In this document: in pieces, positions 23,401 through 34,402 of the stretch | How the letters are laid out: each line of letters opens with the position of its first letter | How positions within the stretch are numbered: position 1 is the first letter of the stretch | NCBI GenBank assembly: GCA_014218235.1 | Contig: CM024763.1 | Location: 79,904,244-79,968,243 of the forward strand | Reading direction: 5' to 3' | From: Colocasia esculenta | Taxonomy: Eukaryota > Streptophyta > Magnoliopsida > Alismatales > Araceae | DNA: 64,000 nt | The notes under the pieces: generated by a model | Told to the model about the DNA's origin: nothing | Databases searched by the model: none | What the model saw: the letters and a program-made list of their open reading frames with translations, nothing else | Position numbers and translations under genes: made by a program

Positions 23401-24296
23401 CACGTTCACTCTACTATCTCGTCTATTCATGTACTACTCTCATCTAATTCTTGGTACTCTACTTGGCCTTTAAATTGATTGTCTACGATAAAAACATGAC
23501 TATGCTAGGCAACATTATAAGGGCCCGATCTTGTCCTTGGGAGGAGCACCTGAAAGGTATAACTGCGAGGGTCTAATGATCAGGTGATGGCATACACCTA
23601 ACGCATGAAACGCAAGATTTGATCTATGGCAATCAATTAATCAAACAGTCAATTATGGTTTACTTGAATCTCGTGGTTGAAAGAATATCGACCAAACACT
23701 TGCTATCGTGACTTGTGCACTGTTGTGCAACTTTACTTGTTATCTTGTTATATGGCCAATCCGATATCAACACTTGTCGTGCTATACTCTCGTGCATTGT
23801 GCTATTGTTTCTCGTTATCATGTACCAGTACTTGCTATACGTTCTCGTTATTTTCTCTAGTTATCCTGCTGTATAAGACATTAATCACTTAAAGCAAGCT
23901 TGATCCTGAGATTTAAGTCCTACTGGGCGTTATCGCTCACCCTTCGTTATTTGTTATTGTGTCTCAGGTAAGTCAGACTCTGACGTCACACACACCAATG
24001 GGACAAGACTATAGTGATGAGCAACCCGAAGTCAACTCATGAAGTTACCTTAGTACCATGGAGTCTAGTAGTTATTGCTTTAGATTTCTTTTTAGTGTAA
24101 TGACGTCATTGAGCCTATGTATTGGCTCTGAATTAGTGGTTGTAATGGTCTTAGTGATTTTATAATGAATCAAGAGTTATTTCAATTATTGTTCAATAGA
24201 TGCTTTGAAATTATTCAACTGTTGTACATTTTCTGTATATGTACTTGGTTCACGTCTCGCCGATTTATCCCGCTGCTAAATTGGCGGGGCGTGACA
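20431..24296 (+). repeat. E4 5' LTR
   Basis: 3866 bp; its partner 25628-29472 is 3845 bp. Identity is high, roughly 4% difference over the first 250 bp by eye, much of it single-base indels. A GTCGCGAC-like cluster lies at 22520-22662. The ORF at 22914-23165 (minus) is shared with the other LTR and with the inverted piece at 1-1500, but its reverse orientation and the lack of motifs make it doubtful as a gene. Confidence 0.93.
22520..22662. promoter_or_regulatory. GTCGCGAC-like cluster, E4 5' LTR
   Basis: Octamers start at about 22520, 22538, 22556, 22573, 22584, 22601, 22633 and 22655, giving 17-18 and 11 bp spacings in part. Less regular than in E3. A matching cluster lies at about 27698-27842 in the 3' LTR, where several CGs have become TG or CA. 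Confidence 0.5.
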
Positions 24297-24298
24297 GT

Positions 24299-24310
24299 TG
24301 GTATCAGAGC
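24299..24310 (+). promoter_or_regulatory. E4 primer-binding site (initiator tRNA-Met type)
   Basis: TGGTATCAGAGC starts two bases after the 5' LTR end. Confidence 0.88.
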
Positions 24311-24510
24311 TTAGGATGTCCTTATTAGGATATTTTAGGTCCTAGGATGTTCTAGGTGAACTGCCTTGACACGTGTCTAAGCAACCACCATACCTATATG
24401 AGAGATTGGGTAAAGCTTGGGGTTATGCTAGGAGTTTAACTATATGTACAAACACCCTAAGTTTAAGAAGAACTTAATAGATTATTATTGCTCGCAGGAG
24501 ACTAGAGGAG

Positions 24511-25320
24511 ATGGCTGGCGAGCGTACGCTATTGGTTGAATTACAATGGACCGTAAAAGGACTGACTCAAGCCGTTAACAACGTGATTCAAGCCAGAACA
24601 AGAAATGGGCCGGAGACTTATATGCAAATTTTCAACGAATAAATCCTCCTAGGTTAATGGAACTCCGGATCCCGAAGAAGCCGAAAATTGGGTAAAGACA
24701 ATGGAACAAATTTTAGAGTCATGCAATGTTTAGAGCAGGAGAAAGTCCTTCTGGCAACCTTCTAGTTGGACCGCGATGCTAGAGCTTGGTGGGAAGCTAC
24801 CAGTCGTCAATTACCCAACATCAACATAGAGTGGGGAGAATTTTAGAACTCTTCACCACCAATACTTTTCAGAGAAGATTCGTGAGAAGAAGGAACTCTT
24901 AATGGACGCCGACATGAGACCAACTCAAAGGCTAGTTTTGGCATGTCAGCAAGCCGCTCAACTGCTAGAAATAGCTCTGGAAGTAACTAAGGAGATTAAA
25001 AAGGAGACCAATCAGAATGTCAAGAGAAGATATAACCATCATAAGAAGGCCAACCAGAAAGCGAATCATAACGATGCGATTATCTGCCTTCATTGTCACA
25101 TACAAGCCAGGTCATGTGGCCAAGGAGTGTTGGCGAAGAATTGGTGCATGTCTACATTGTGGCAACTCGAGACATCAGCTGCGAGACTGTCCACTCTTAG
25201 AAGAATCAGCTACTAGTGTGAAAGATCTCAACTCTATGACAAGGAGGAAGCGACTAAACAGTGGTAAGAGTAAACAGAACAATAAAAATGATAGGCGTTT
25301 AAATCTCAATCACGAAGGTT
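24511..25320 (+). pseudogene. E4 gag remnant with zinc knuckles
   Basis: The start MAGERTLL is at 24511. Gag-like phrases (LATF, LDRDARAWWEATSRQLP) appear in changing frames, so at least two frameshifts and several stops separate them. Near 25152-25193 a CCHC knuckle CLHCGNSRHQLRDC is intact. Further knuckle-like pieces (CKNCYKASHISKDC and CLRCGS) follow from 25324. The WW-containing core is typical of gypsy gag. It cannot make a full protein but may record the parent family. Confidence 0.75.
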
Positions 25321-25614
25321 GATGCAAGAATTGTTATAAGGCGAGCCACATATCGAAAGATTGCTGGAAGAATCAAGGGAAGTGTCTCCGATGTGGAAGC
25401 TAAGACCACAAGATTAGGAATTGCCCGAGAAAGACAAACGTACAGAGAATCAACACATAAGGATACACTCGAAGCTTCGACAACACCTAGTCCAAATGAC
25501 AAAGTACGAACCATGGAAGGTAAACTAAACTCGTCTCGATTAATACTCTTAGTATAGTATGATGATTCATATTTAATTGAAGGAGTCATGGAATTTGGGG
25601 ACCAAATTCTCTTT
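25321..25614 (+). other. E4 internal tail after gag
   Basis: Two decayed zinc-knuckle pieces, then non-coding sequence up to the PPT. No protease or pol trace was recognised. Confidence 0.5.
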
Positions 25615-25627
25615 AAGTGGGGGAGGA
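25615..25627 (+). promoter_or_regulatory. E4 polypurine tract
   Basis: AAGTGGGGGAGGA directly precedes the TG of the 3' LTR. Confidence 0.88.
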
Positions 25628-28600
25628 TGTAATACCCCAGAAATTTCATTAATTAAAACAAAATATTATAGATAAATGAAAATTTTGCCCATTAATAAAA
25701 TCAAACTAGTTAAAAGATACACATCATTATTGAATGAGTAGAAACTCATATAAAAATTCTATGAAAATAATAGTTATACCTTAAAAATTATTATCTAATG
25801 ACCATTAAGAAATTGGGCATAGACAAATAATTTGGACCATGATTTAGAATTTATGTGACTTATTATTGTAACTAAGGAATAAATTGGAAAATCCATTATT
25901 ACATGAGCCAAGTGGATTAACAATTGAAATAAAAATTATGGGTAGACTCCAAACAATATGTGGGGATAGTCCATAAAAGGAATTGGATCAATGGACAACT
26001 TATGACCCATGAACAAATTCAAGTATGAAAATAGTAAATAAATAACTTACGTATTATCGAAATGATAGAACTTACGTACCACTATCGTACGTGAGAAAAC
26101 ACATTAGAAAATTCCGTAAAATTATAAATCAACCTCAAACATTATTCTTAAGAGTTTCATGGAGAGATTCGAGCAACAAAAAATCGATTGGCCAAGTGTA
26201 CGTTACACGTGACCAAGTTAACCGAATTAGGAACTAAGTCAGAAAATTGTTAATACGGAAAAATAACCAAACATAAATTAAATAAATAGGTTGGAGAGAC
26301 TTATAACATTATGTATTAGTGACCCATTAATGAAAATGGGCCAATGGATCACTTTTAGCCTAATAATAAAATTGGAACATAAAAATACTCAGAAATTCGT
26401 ACCTGTAAATATGCAATAATTGTGAAGGGCACATTAGGGTTTACAAGGTAAGTCAAAACCGTACCCAACTCTAAGAGGTGGTTTCCTAAACCTTTGCTAC
26501 CTCCTTGGTGAGAGAATCTCAGATTTTGGAAACTAGAATGCAAAATTCGCAGCCCTCTTTCCTAGTCCCATTAGGACATGAAGTAGCATAAAACTAAAAA
26601 CTCTTAACAACAATCTTGGGGAAGGTTTAGCATCAAGTTGGGGTCGTGTGCAGCAAGTTTGGGGCGCTGGAGGAGAGGAGAAGGCTGGGGAAAAACGTGG
26701 TCTTCTTCCACCTCATCCTGTAGCGAACCAGGAACCTGCAGGGAGTTCTTTGCATTCAAAGGTAGGCATTCTCGGGTCAAGATTAAGAAAAATAATACCA
26801 TCTTGTAGAGCTTCGAGTCTAGATTCATTTGCTTCTGATTTTACTAATTTTCATCGAGTATACTTTGTATATTAATCGTTTTCCCTAAGTCACGCACAGT
26901 TAGGGTTTTTACCGTTCTACTTATTATGCGTATGATTAGAGACCGAATTAGACTAAATCATCAACATCAAAGTTCTTCTAATTGTAATCAAAATCATCTT
27001 TCATGTAGAAAGTTTTGCCTAAAAGTCTTTATATAGAGAGGTATAAGCATGTTAATCGAGTCACTGCATGATACTGCAATGTCGAGATGCAGTTAACTTT
27101 AAGTTCATCCTGTTTTTCACAAGATTAAAGGCCGAAGTAGGTCAAGCCTCCAACATAAAAGTTCTTTATCTCGTTGTCATGGTCATCTTTCATGTTAGGT
27201 GTTTTGTTTAAATATCATTAGTTAGAGAGTTATAAACTTCGTAATAGAGTCATGCAGGATACTGCGTTTTCAGGTTGCATTTAACTTTCACTTCTTCATT
27301 TTTTTCACAAGGTTCAAGACCGAATTAGGTTAAAACCCCAACAACAAGGTTCTTATAATAGTTGTCATTATCATCTTTTATGTTAGACGTTTTGTCCAAA
27401 TGTCAGTAGATCTCATGTTACAAGTCTAACAAGTAAGTCGCAACGAAGTCATGTATGTTTAGGGCTTTCCCATGTTCTTCCTGTATTTCATGCAATTAGA
27501 GACCGATTCAGACCCAGCCCACAACACAAAAGTTGTTCCAATATATGTCCTCGACATTTTCTATGTTGCGAATTTTGTCTAAAGGTCAGCATATAGAGAG
27601 ATATTGGTATTTCATGAATATCGCCCTGTGTCAAATCATGGTAGTCTGAACCAAGAGCATGTCAGATCCCTGTCGGACTCAGGCGCAGACCCTGTGAACG
27701 CGACGGCCTGATATGTCACATTCTGAGGTCGGGTTGCGACAGTATCTCTATCACGTTCTAGTTGCGACAGTACCCATGTCGCATTTTGCCTGCCTGATCT
27801 GACGACCCCTTCGCGATCCTTGCAAGACCACGTCGCGATCTCAGTTTTGGGGCTGAAAATCAGTCTTTTGCAAGTCTTGTTGTACCACCATAATTCCCAT
27901 ATCATGTTGACGATCTTAACTACATAAAAACAAAGTTGTAAGTATTGATTGTATTTAATCGAATAAAAGTCAATCACTTGATCTTCATATCCTTGATTTC
28001 ATGACACATACACACACGTTGAACCATCCAAACATGGCTTAATTTGTATGAATATGACACATAACATATCTGGTAATTATTGCAACTAATTACCTTACTT
28101 TAACAAGTACTCGTTTACGATTCGTGCGATGTCTTAGAACACCGATCTCGACGCTCCACTGTTCTAGAATTCCACTAGAACGTCGAGCACTTGTTTCTAT
28201 ATTTACACATTTTCTTGACTTGGACGAACTCTCCATCGGATACTCCTTCCGCCGGACTAGTGAATCCTTGTGCAAGGCCTCTGTAAGTCTCCTCTGATCA
28301 TGGATTCCCACATGGTCGACGAGCCGGTTGTACCCTAACACCCATTACACCTTTAGGGATCGATATGATCCAAACGGATAATAGAAGTTAGCTCTTACCT
28401 TGAATCACGTCGGACCTCTGGACTTGTGCATAATATGCCAGCGGGAAGATCGTGAGTTCCACCTGACTGCCAACACCAAGTGTGCGTGTTGTGAACTGTT
28501 ACTATCGCCTGTTTACTCGTCGCATTACGTGCAATGTCCACTAGCTCTCATATATACTTTACTCGCTCATCTATTCACGTTACTCTACTATCTCGTCTAT

Positions 28601-29472
28601 TCATCTACTACTCTCATATATTCTTGGTACTCTACTTGGCCATTAAATTGATTGTCTATGATAAAAAACATGACTATGCTAGGCAACATTATAAGGGCCG
28701 GTCTGGTCCTTGGGAGGAGCACCTGAAAGGCTATAACTCGCGAGGGTCTAATGATCAGGGTGATGGCATACACCTAACGCATGAACACGCATGATTTGAT
28801 CTATGGCAATCAATTAATCAAACAGTCAATTATTGGTTTACTTGAATCTCATGGTGAAAGAATATCGACCAAACACTTGCTATCGTGACTTGTGCACTGT
28901 TGTGCAACTTTACTTGTTATCTTGTTATACGGCCAATCCGATATCAACACTTGTCGTGCTATACTCTCGTGCATTGTGCTATTGTTTCTCGTTATCATGT
29001 ACCAGTTCTTGCTATACGTTCTCGTTATTCTCTCTAGTTATCCTGCTTTATAAGACATTAATCACTTAAAGCATGCTTGATCCTGAGATTTAAGTCCTAC
29101 TGGGCGTTATCGCTCACCCTCGTTATTTGTTATTGTGTCTTAGGTAAGTAGGACTCTGACGTCACACACACAATGGGACAAGACTAGAGTGATGAGCGAC
29201 CAGAAGTCAACCTGAAGTTGCTTAGTACCATGGAGTCTAGTAGTTATTGCTTTAGATTTCTTTTCAGTGTAATGACGTCATTGAGCCCTATGTATTGGCT
29301 CCGAATTAGTGGTTGTAATGGTCTTAGTGATTTTATAATGAAATCAAGAGTTATTTCAATTATTGTTCAATAGATGCTCTGAAATTATTCAAATGTTGTA
29401 CATTTTCTCTACTATGTACTTGGTTCACGTTCTCACCGATTTATCCCGCTGCTAAATTGGCGGGGCGTGACA
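25628..29472 (+). repeat. E4 3' LTR
   Basis: It pairs with 20431-24296 and ends in TGACA before the CCTAC duplication. It carries many one-base shortenings of homopolymers relative to the 5' copy. Confidence 0.93.
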
Positions 29473-29497
29473 CCTACTCCTACTCCTACTCCTATCT
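29473..29497. repeat. CCTACT hexamer repeat at the E4 target site
   Basis: Four CCTAC(T)-type units follow the 3' LTR of E4. E4 inserted in or next to this run, which lies in the last PMD exon and would encode an Arg-Ser repeat on the minus strand. Confidence 0.65.
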
Positions 29498-31671
29498 GCC
29501 TCTCCGAGGGTCTTCACCATGCCCCAGAGCTTATCAATTCTGATTGCTGCACATCACCTTTGTGCGCAGTCTCACCATCTCTACCTGGTCTGCAGGCGGG
29601 CCCTGCACTCGTAACGCCGCCAGCTCCATTGTCGCCTTTGCGACCTGCGCTCAGCTGCCTCCGCCAGATGCGCAGCTGATCCCTCTAGCTCTGGTAGTCT
29701 GGATCTCCCCTGGAGCTGGTCCCTCTGCCCCTGCAGGTCCATCGCGTGCTCGGTGGTGAGCCGTAAATCCGTCTCCTGCAAAAGAACAATCTGGTCAGTA
29801 TCAGCTGTTAAAAATAGTTTTCAATTAACATGTGCTTACCCGCTCCTCCAGGTGCCTCTGAGCCTCCTCAGCCCTCAGCACCGCCCCTGCCAGCTGGGCC
29901 TCCGGAAGTGATGGAGAGCCCCCTGCACCTCGAGAAGAGTAAGCACCGCCTGCTCTGGTGCTCCTCACTCTCTCCAGCTCCCTCCGCTACATGAAAAAGC
30001 ACATGTCAGTTTCCAAAATTTGCTTAAATTATATTAAGTGCTGAAGTTGGGGTGAGTACTTACCAGCTCCGCTGTCTGCCTCTGCGCCGCCTCCCGATCT
30101 TGCACCGCCTAGTAAAGCAAGGCTCGGAGCGATGCAATCTCGCCAGTTACGTCTACCTGCAACACATTTCAAATCATTAACTTAGTTCTCTAAAATCAAA
30201 ATTCACAGGGTTGTGGTTTTAGAATCATTACCTGGTGTCGGGCGCTCTTGTATACCTTACCGCCGTACTTTAAGGCATATGCCTGGAGGTACGCATCATC
30301 TGTGGTAGCGTCTGACATGACAACCTTTCCTCAGTGCTCCCAGTTGTCAATCTGCTCCTTCGCCCGCTCGCGCCAATCGGTAGTGTCATGAAGCCCCCGG
30401 AAACTCCGACCCGGTCTGCGAAACTGGTCACGGACGGGGAACTCCACGACACTCTGCCGAAGGCCGAGTGAGCGATGGCTGAGGTATAGGTGCAGAGGTA
30501 GCACAAGGTTAAGTGCATGCAACCACACCGACCTACCAAAGTAGGAGTGGGCCTGCACCAACCAGGGCTCTCCCTCATCACCCTCCCCCAGGTAAGACTG
30601 CCAAACCACCTGCAAAGCAAAGATCAGTCAGTCATCGGGAAGTGAAATCAAGCATTTAATCAAAGGGAAAGGTTAGAACACTTACATCCAGGTATGGGTA
30701 GCTATCAATGGCCTCCTGAAGTCAATCCAGCTGGTCTCCGAGATTGCGTGAATCTCGATGAGAATCCCAACGGCGTGCAATGGTCACGAGGCCCGGCCGC
30801 GGGAGATCCCCTCTCCCCAAGGCTGGGAGATGTAGATAAGCCCAGATCCGCGAGATGAGAAGCAAGTTAGATGGAAGTTTAGAAAGAATTCAATTTAAAG
30901 GGTTAAAGTTAAGGTGTGTACCTGGAGGAAGGGGAAGAACCCACTCGTCAAAGTCTGCCGCTACGAGGCGCCCAGGCTGTCGAACTGGTGTGCTAAAAAG
31001 GCTGCCCCCAAGCATAGCCCCTACCTCACTCAGATCCTCCAGCAGAGGCAAGAAGCGGCAATGGACTACGTCACCTCTTGTGGCAAACAGAAGTCTACCA
31101 AGGAAGAGAATGAGAAAGCGGCGCAAGTCCGTGTCCGCCTCAGCCCCTGGCTCACTCGCCAACTCTCTCCGGCTGACCCTAACTAGCCAATTGAGGTACA
31201 CATCCTCACTCTCCCTAGCACTCTTCCCCGCCTCGTGTAACCCCAGACTCGCCTGCAACGCTACCCTGGGGACCAAGGAAGACCTACGCTTTAAAGGAAG
31301 GTCTAGCAGTCGCTCGGCTAAGTCATGATAGCAGGGGTAAGTGAATCCATTCACCGGCTTCCCATACACTCTGAGCCCTGTGATCCGGCTCACATCCTCT
31401 AGGCTAGGGATCATAAGTCCCCATGGGAATACGAAGGTCGTCGCCTCCGCATCCCACCTGCTCCGCAGAGCCTGGGTAAGAGCCGAATCCACCCTCATTC
31501 TCTCTATTCTAAATATCTCCCCAAACCCCATCTCCTCTATCCTATCACTTTGGAAACGGGGGAATGCTAGGAAGACAGCCAAGACGAGCGCCCAGGACAC
31601 CCGGGCCCTCATCTCACCCTGCAAGCATCAAGTTCTGATTAAAACAGGTTGTTTTTTAGTGTTCGGTTCAG

Positions 31672-31844
31672 GTCGTGACACCCTTGGAGGTCGCGACCTT
31701 GTAACGACGGTGCGGTGCACCGCGACCTTATCGCGTCACCTACACAGGTCGCGATAAGGTCGCCTCCGCTGGATTGACCGCGACATAGTCGCGGCACCCT
31801 AGGCCGCCGCGACACTATGTCATGGCAGATCGGGCTGACGTGTT
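31672..31844. promoter_or_regulatory. Twelve-site GTCGCGAC array in PMD intron 1
   Basis: Octamers start at 31672, 31690, 31701, 31719, 31730, 31748, 31759, 31777, 31788, 31806, 31819 and 31837. Spacing alternates 18 and 11 bp (once 13), a 29-bp period. This is the longest and most regular array in the window. Confidence 0.7.
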
Positions 31845-32334
31845 ACCAGGACCGGACCGGCCGGAGCCTACTTTGTCCGATCCTCTTTTCCACGGGCTTC
31901 TTTCCGTACATTTGCCCTCTGGGGCTCCGTCTACCATCTCTACGCATCCATACAAGTGTTTAAGGTCGATCTACTTACCGATTTCATCGCCTTCGCGCGT
32001 TTCCTCCGTTCCTCCTCCACATTCATAGTCGGGGCCTCTTCTTCCTTTTCCAACTCCATCTCCGCGATGTCCACCTCTTCCTCAACTGAAGGCACCTCTG
32101 TTTGGCGCCGGGAGCTCCGCCGCTCCACCTGGCGCTTCCTCCGTGCAGAGCCCTCCCCCGGGTTCTTCTCTCCCTCCATCTGAATCGGGGTTGGAATGAG
32201 TGGGATTGTGGGCAAATAAGGGAAGCAAACTCGCAAGGAAACGAGGAGGTGAGAAGATTCAAGGTTGAGGGGTTGGGGGTTTTCAAAGCTTGAGGGGAAA
32301 AAGAAGAAAGAAAAAAGAATTTTTTGAAAGGGCG

Positions 32335-32343
32335 CCTTTTATT
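32335..32343 (-). promoter_or_regulatory. TATA-like box of the antisense PMD gene
   Basis: On the minus strand AATAAAAGG lies about 155 bp upstream of the ATG at 32179, just downstream of the array at 32358-32469. It is weaker than the DUF7745-like box. Confidence 0.4.
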
Positions 32344-32357
32344 TTTTGTCGGTTTTA

Positions 32358-32469
32358 GTCGCGTCAGGACGGTGGGCCGCAACATAGTCGCGACGCTTGT
32401 GATGATCGCGGCCATGTCGTGACCATCCCCTCGACGCATTATTAAGGCGGTCTCCATAAGCGTCGCGTC
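32358..32469. promoter_or_regulatory. GTCGCGAC-type array upstream of the PMD gene
   Basis: Octamers start at 32358, 32376, 32387, 32405, 32416, 32433 and 32462, spaced 18, 11, 18, 11, 17. It lies 179-290 bp upstream of the PMD start codon and immediately upstream of its TATA-like box. Confidence 0.6.
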
Positions 32470-32639
32470 ATGAACAGAGGCCTTTGCGCTTGCAGGAAGT
32501 TTAGTTTTATTCATTTCAAATCCAAATTACATTCACTAATTCTTTCTATCAATCAAATAAATGCTACAAATGCGTTCCTAGCTACCATCTTTCCTACAAG
32601 TCAATTCCATCATGCTCAAACGATCCCCGCTGCCGGCTG

Positions 32640-34065
32640 AACCTACTTCAAAGCTTCAATGTATTCTTTGATCACGTCATCATCTTCCACTACTTCAGCT
32701 TGAAGAACACCCATCGTGCATCCTTCCCAATGGACGATGGCGCTGCGTACGTCGCGCTCGTCCTACTCATCACCCCTCTTCCTCTCTTCGGAAGGTGGGT
32801 AGTGCGATAGGATGGGTACCACTGTGCGTGCTGTGCCGCATTGAAGGTAGTACTGGTCCGGGTTGTAGGTAGTTAGTGCTTCATTACCAAAGAGTCGTAA
32901 GGCGAGCCCGGTGCGTTGAGGTAGGTGGATCACCTGGCCGTGCATGAAGCGGGGGCGCATGTCAAATTCTGCCACAGTCATCTTTTTGAAATAATCACGC
33001 CAGGCTTTCCGTCCTTTCAGCTACGCCGTCTTGCACCACGACTTGGTGCTCATGCGTAGAGGGCCGCCCACGAAAGCCAGTGGTTGGTTGAGCATGTCTT
33101 GCACTCCGTGGCTAACTCCCCCATTTCCCGGAACTGAATGTGAACGCCCATCCATAGCTCAAGGTCGATAATGGAGCCAAAAAAAGGACCTCCCATAGCT
33201 ACAGAAGATAGACCGGCATAGAGGAATCCAAAAACTGCCTGACCAATGCTCATACCTTCTGAAATGGAGTCAACAATGCTTAGGGTGGAAAAGGAAATAG
33301 CCTCGTCCGTCGTAGGGAAGAGGATGACTCCGCAAAGGCAGATCGCAGCCACTTTGGCAATGGCCCGATAATTGCCTGTCTTGTGCTTGCATTGCGATGT
33401 GATCCACTACGCAATAGGGAGAAGATGGGCGTGCATCCCGCTTGTCATATATTGCAAATCCATCTCCTTGTCGTGATCTCCGCAAGGATGCTCCAGGAGT
33501 TGATCGGCGCCACGGTGTAGGATATTGACAACTACTCGCCCCTGTGGTATCGCGGAAGGCCAAGCATGATCTCCAGCTCCTCCAAAAGGACGGTGGCTTC
33601 AAATGTCGGGAAGACGAACGTGTGAGTCTGAGGATGCCACCGCTTCGCTAGCGCCGTGACACTATCCCACACGTGCACCATCTTGTCATATTTCATGGCC
33701 AACACAAGTACCGTGGACAGCCCCCACTCTTTCAAGTGACTGATGGAGGCGGGTGGAAGTAGCTCAAGCATGGGCACTAGCCATGGCACCTGAGAGAACC
33801 GCCTATGACCGGGTAAGATCTGAGGAAAGGTTGAAGAGATAGGTCGAGAATGGAAAAGGAGAAGAAGGAAAACATGGGAAAATAGAGCAAAAGTTCGGGA
33901 GTTTAGAAATTGAGAAGGAGGAGCACTTACTTGGAGCTCCGGGCGCATGCAAATATGCCCCGGGATGGCGGAGATTTACTGGAGAGCTGCATAAGACTCT
34001 CTAGCAGCCTTTGGACCGGAGTAGGGAGGGATGTCCTCCTGAAAGGCAGAATAACTCCTCTTCAT
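32640..34065 (-). pseudogene. Antisense DUF7745-like gene inside E3
   Basis: Proposed start ATG at 34065 (MKRSYSAFQ). Exon 1 (34065-33931) ends at GTAAGTGC and exon 2 starts at 33789 after CTCTCAG. Exon 2 encodes HTFVFPTFEATVLLEELEIMLGLP, like the FTFPDYQLxPTLEEYxxLLG core I recall for the plant DUF7745 family. Downstream, in other frames, are LCGVILFPTTDEAISFSTL with a Gly/Leu-rich helix (33050-33352), and MTVAEFDMRPRF..GNEALTTYNP (32763-32981). At least two frameshifts and several stops are needed to link these, so it is broken. The function of the family is unknown to me. Its separate TATA box and upstream array suggest it once had its own promoter. Confidence 0.55.
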
Positions 34066-34152
34066 AACTACAAAACAGAGGGAGAAACTTGCAGAAAATT
34101 GAAGAAGAGTGGAAGCAGAGGGTTAGCTACGGGATTAGCCCCTAAATCCTCC

Positions 34153-34160
34153 TATTTATA
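34153..34160 (-). promoter_or_regulatory. TATA box of the antisense DUF7745-like gene
   Basis: On the minus strand CTATAAATAGGAGG lies about 90 bp before the ATG at 34065, a near-canonical plant TATA box and spacing. The array at 34306-34389 lies about 150 bp further upstream. Confidence 0.6.
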
Positions 34161-34305
34161 GAGTCTTAAGAGGTCCACTCCTACTCTAATCCCGAAACTA
34201 GGTGTTAGGATAACATTAGAAGAGGTTTAGGAGTCCTAGTGTTAGTCTAGATGTCTTAGGATGAAAATAAACTTCGATTTCATGGTCTTACTGGGTTCAG
34301 TCCGA

Positions 34306-34389
34306 GTCGTGATGCCACGATCTGACGCGATCAGGTCGCGACAGGGCGGTATGTCGCGACTATGTCGCGGTCATCCAGAGCGTCGACTC
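34306..34389. promoter_or_regulatory. GTCGCGAC array upstream of the DUF7745-like gene
   Basis: Octamers start at 34306, 34324, 34335, 34353, 34364 and 34382, spaced 18, 11, 18, 11, 18. The sequence after the last unit (CTCTGCCCGAGGG) is shared with the leader array that ends at 10185, so these arrays are copies of one module. Confidence 0.65.
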
Positions 34390-34402
34390 TCTGCCCGAGG
34401 GT

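Larger units (their letters stand above)
20431..29472 (+). mobile_element. E4: non-autonomous LTR retrotransposon with 3.85-kb LTRs
   Basis: LTRs lie at 20431-24296 and 25628-29472 (TGTAATACCCC to GGCGTGACA), flanked by a perfect CCTAC duplication (20426-20430 and 29473-29477). The internal part is 1331 bp: a Met-type PBS, a broken gag with zinc knuckles, and a PPT. No protease, RT or integrase is present. Long LTRs with little or no coding content match the large retrotransposon derivative (LARD) type of plant element, though LARDs are usually described with longer internal parts. Gag resembles gypsy gag, so a Tekay-like gypsy is a plausible helper. Confidence 0.9.
29473..32179 (-). pseudogene. 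Antisense plant mobile domain (PMD) gene inside E3, intron-containing
   Basis: The gene runs opposite to gag-pol. Predicted exons (minus): 32179-31979, 31618-30920, about 30860-30686, 30609-30232, 30156-30064, 29997-29840, then 29775-29473 continuing at 20430-20234. Most introns have GT..AG ends (for example GTAAGT at 31978); the acceptor of exon 3 is unclear. Exon 1 is basic and acidic (RRKRQ, ERRKRAKAMK), possibly a nuclear signal. Exon 2 carries the PMD-type core FVFPWGLMIPSLEDVSRITGL. Exon 3 has WAYLHLPALGRG, and exon 4 has the following conserved region. The C-terminal exons are Glu/Arg-rich and probably helical. About 730 codons if whole. Stops in exons 3, 4, 5 and 7 plus E4 make it a pseudogene. 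PMD proteins are plant nuclear factors also found in transposons. Promoter-like features precede it. Confidence 0.72.

Noticed and set aside
24299..24310. tRNA gene fragment
   Set aside because: Only the 12-base PBS complement of the tRNA 3' end is present, right after the LTR.
28534..29069. Plus-strand ORFs rich in Leu/Ser/Tyr in the E4 LTR
   Set aside because: They overlap in different frames, with no domains and frames not conserved intact in the other LTR.
31672..31844. CRISPR-like array (short repeats, regular spacing)
   Set aside because: Octamers are palindromic, spacers are 3-10 bp, and the setting is a plant retrotransposon with introns. CRISPR repeats are longer with about 30-bp spacers.
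29473..32179. PMD gene as an ordinary host gene hit by E4
   Set aside because: It lies between E3 pol and the E3 3' LTR with paired LTRs on both sides, so it is cargo of E3.
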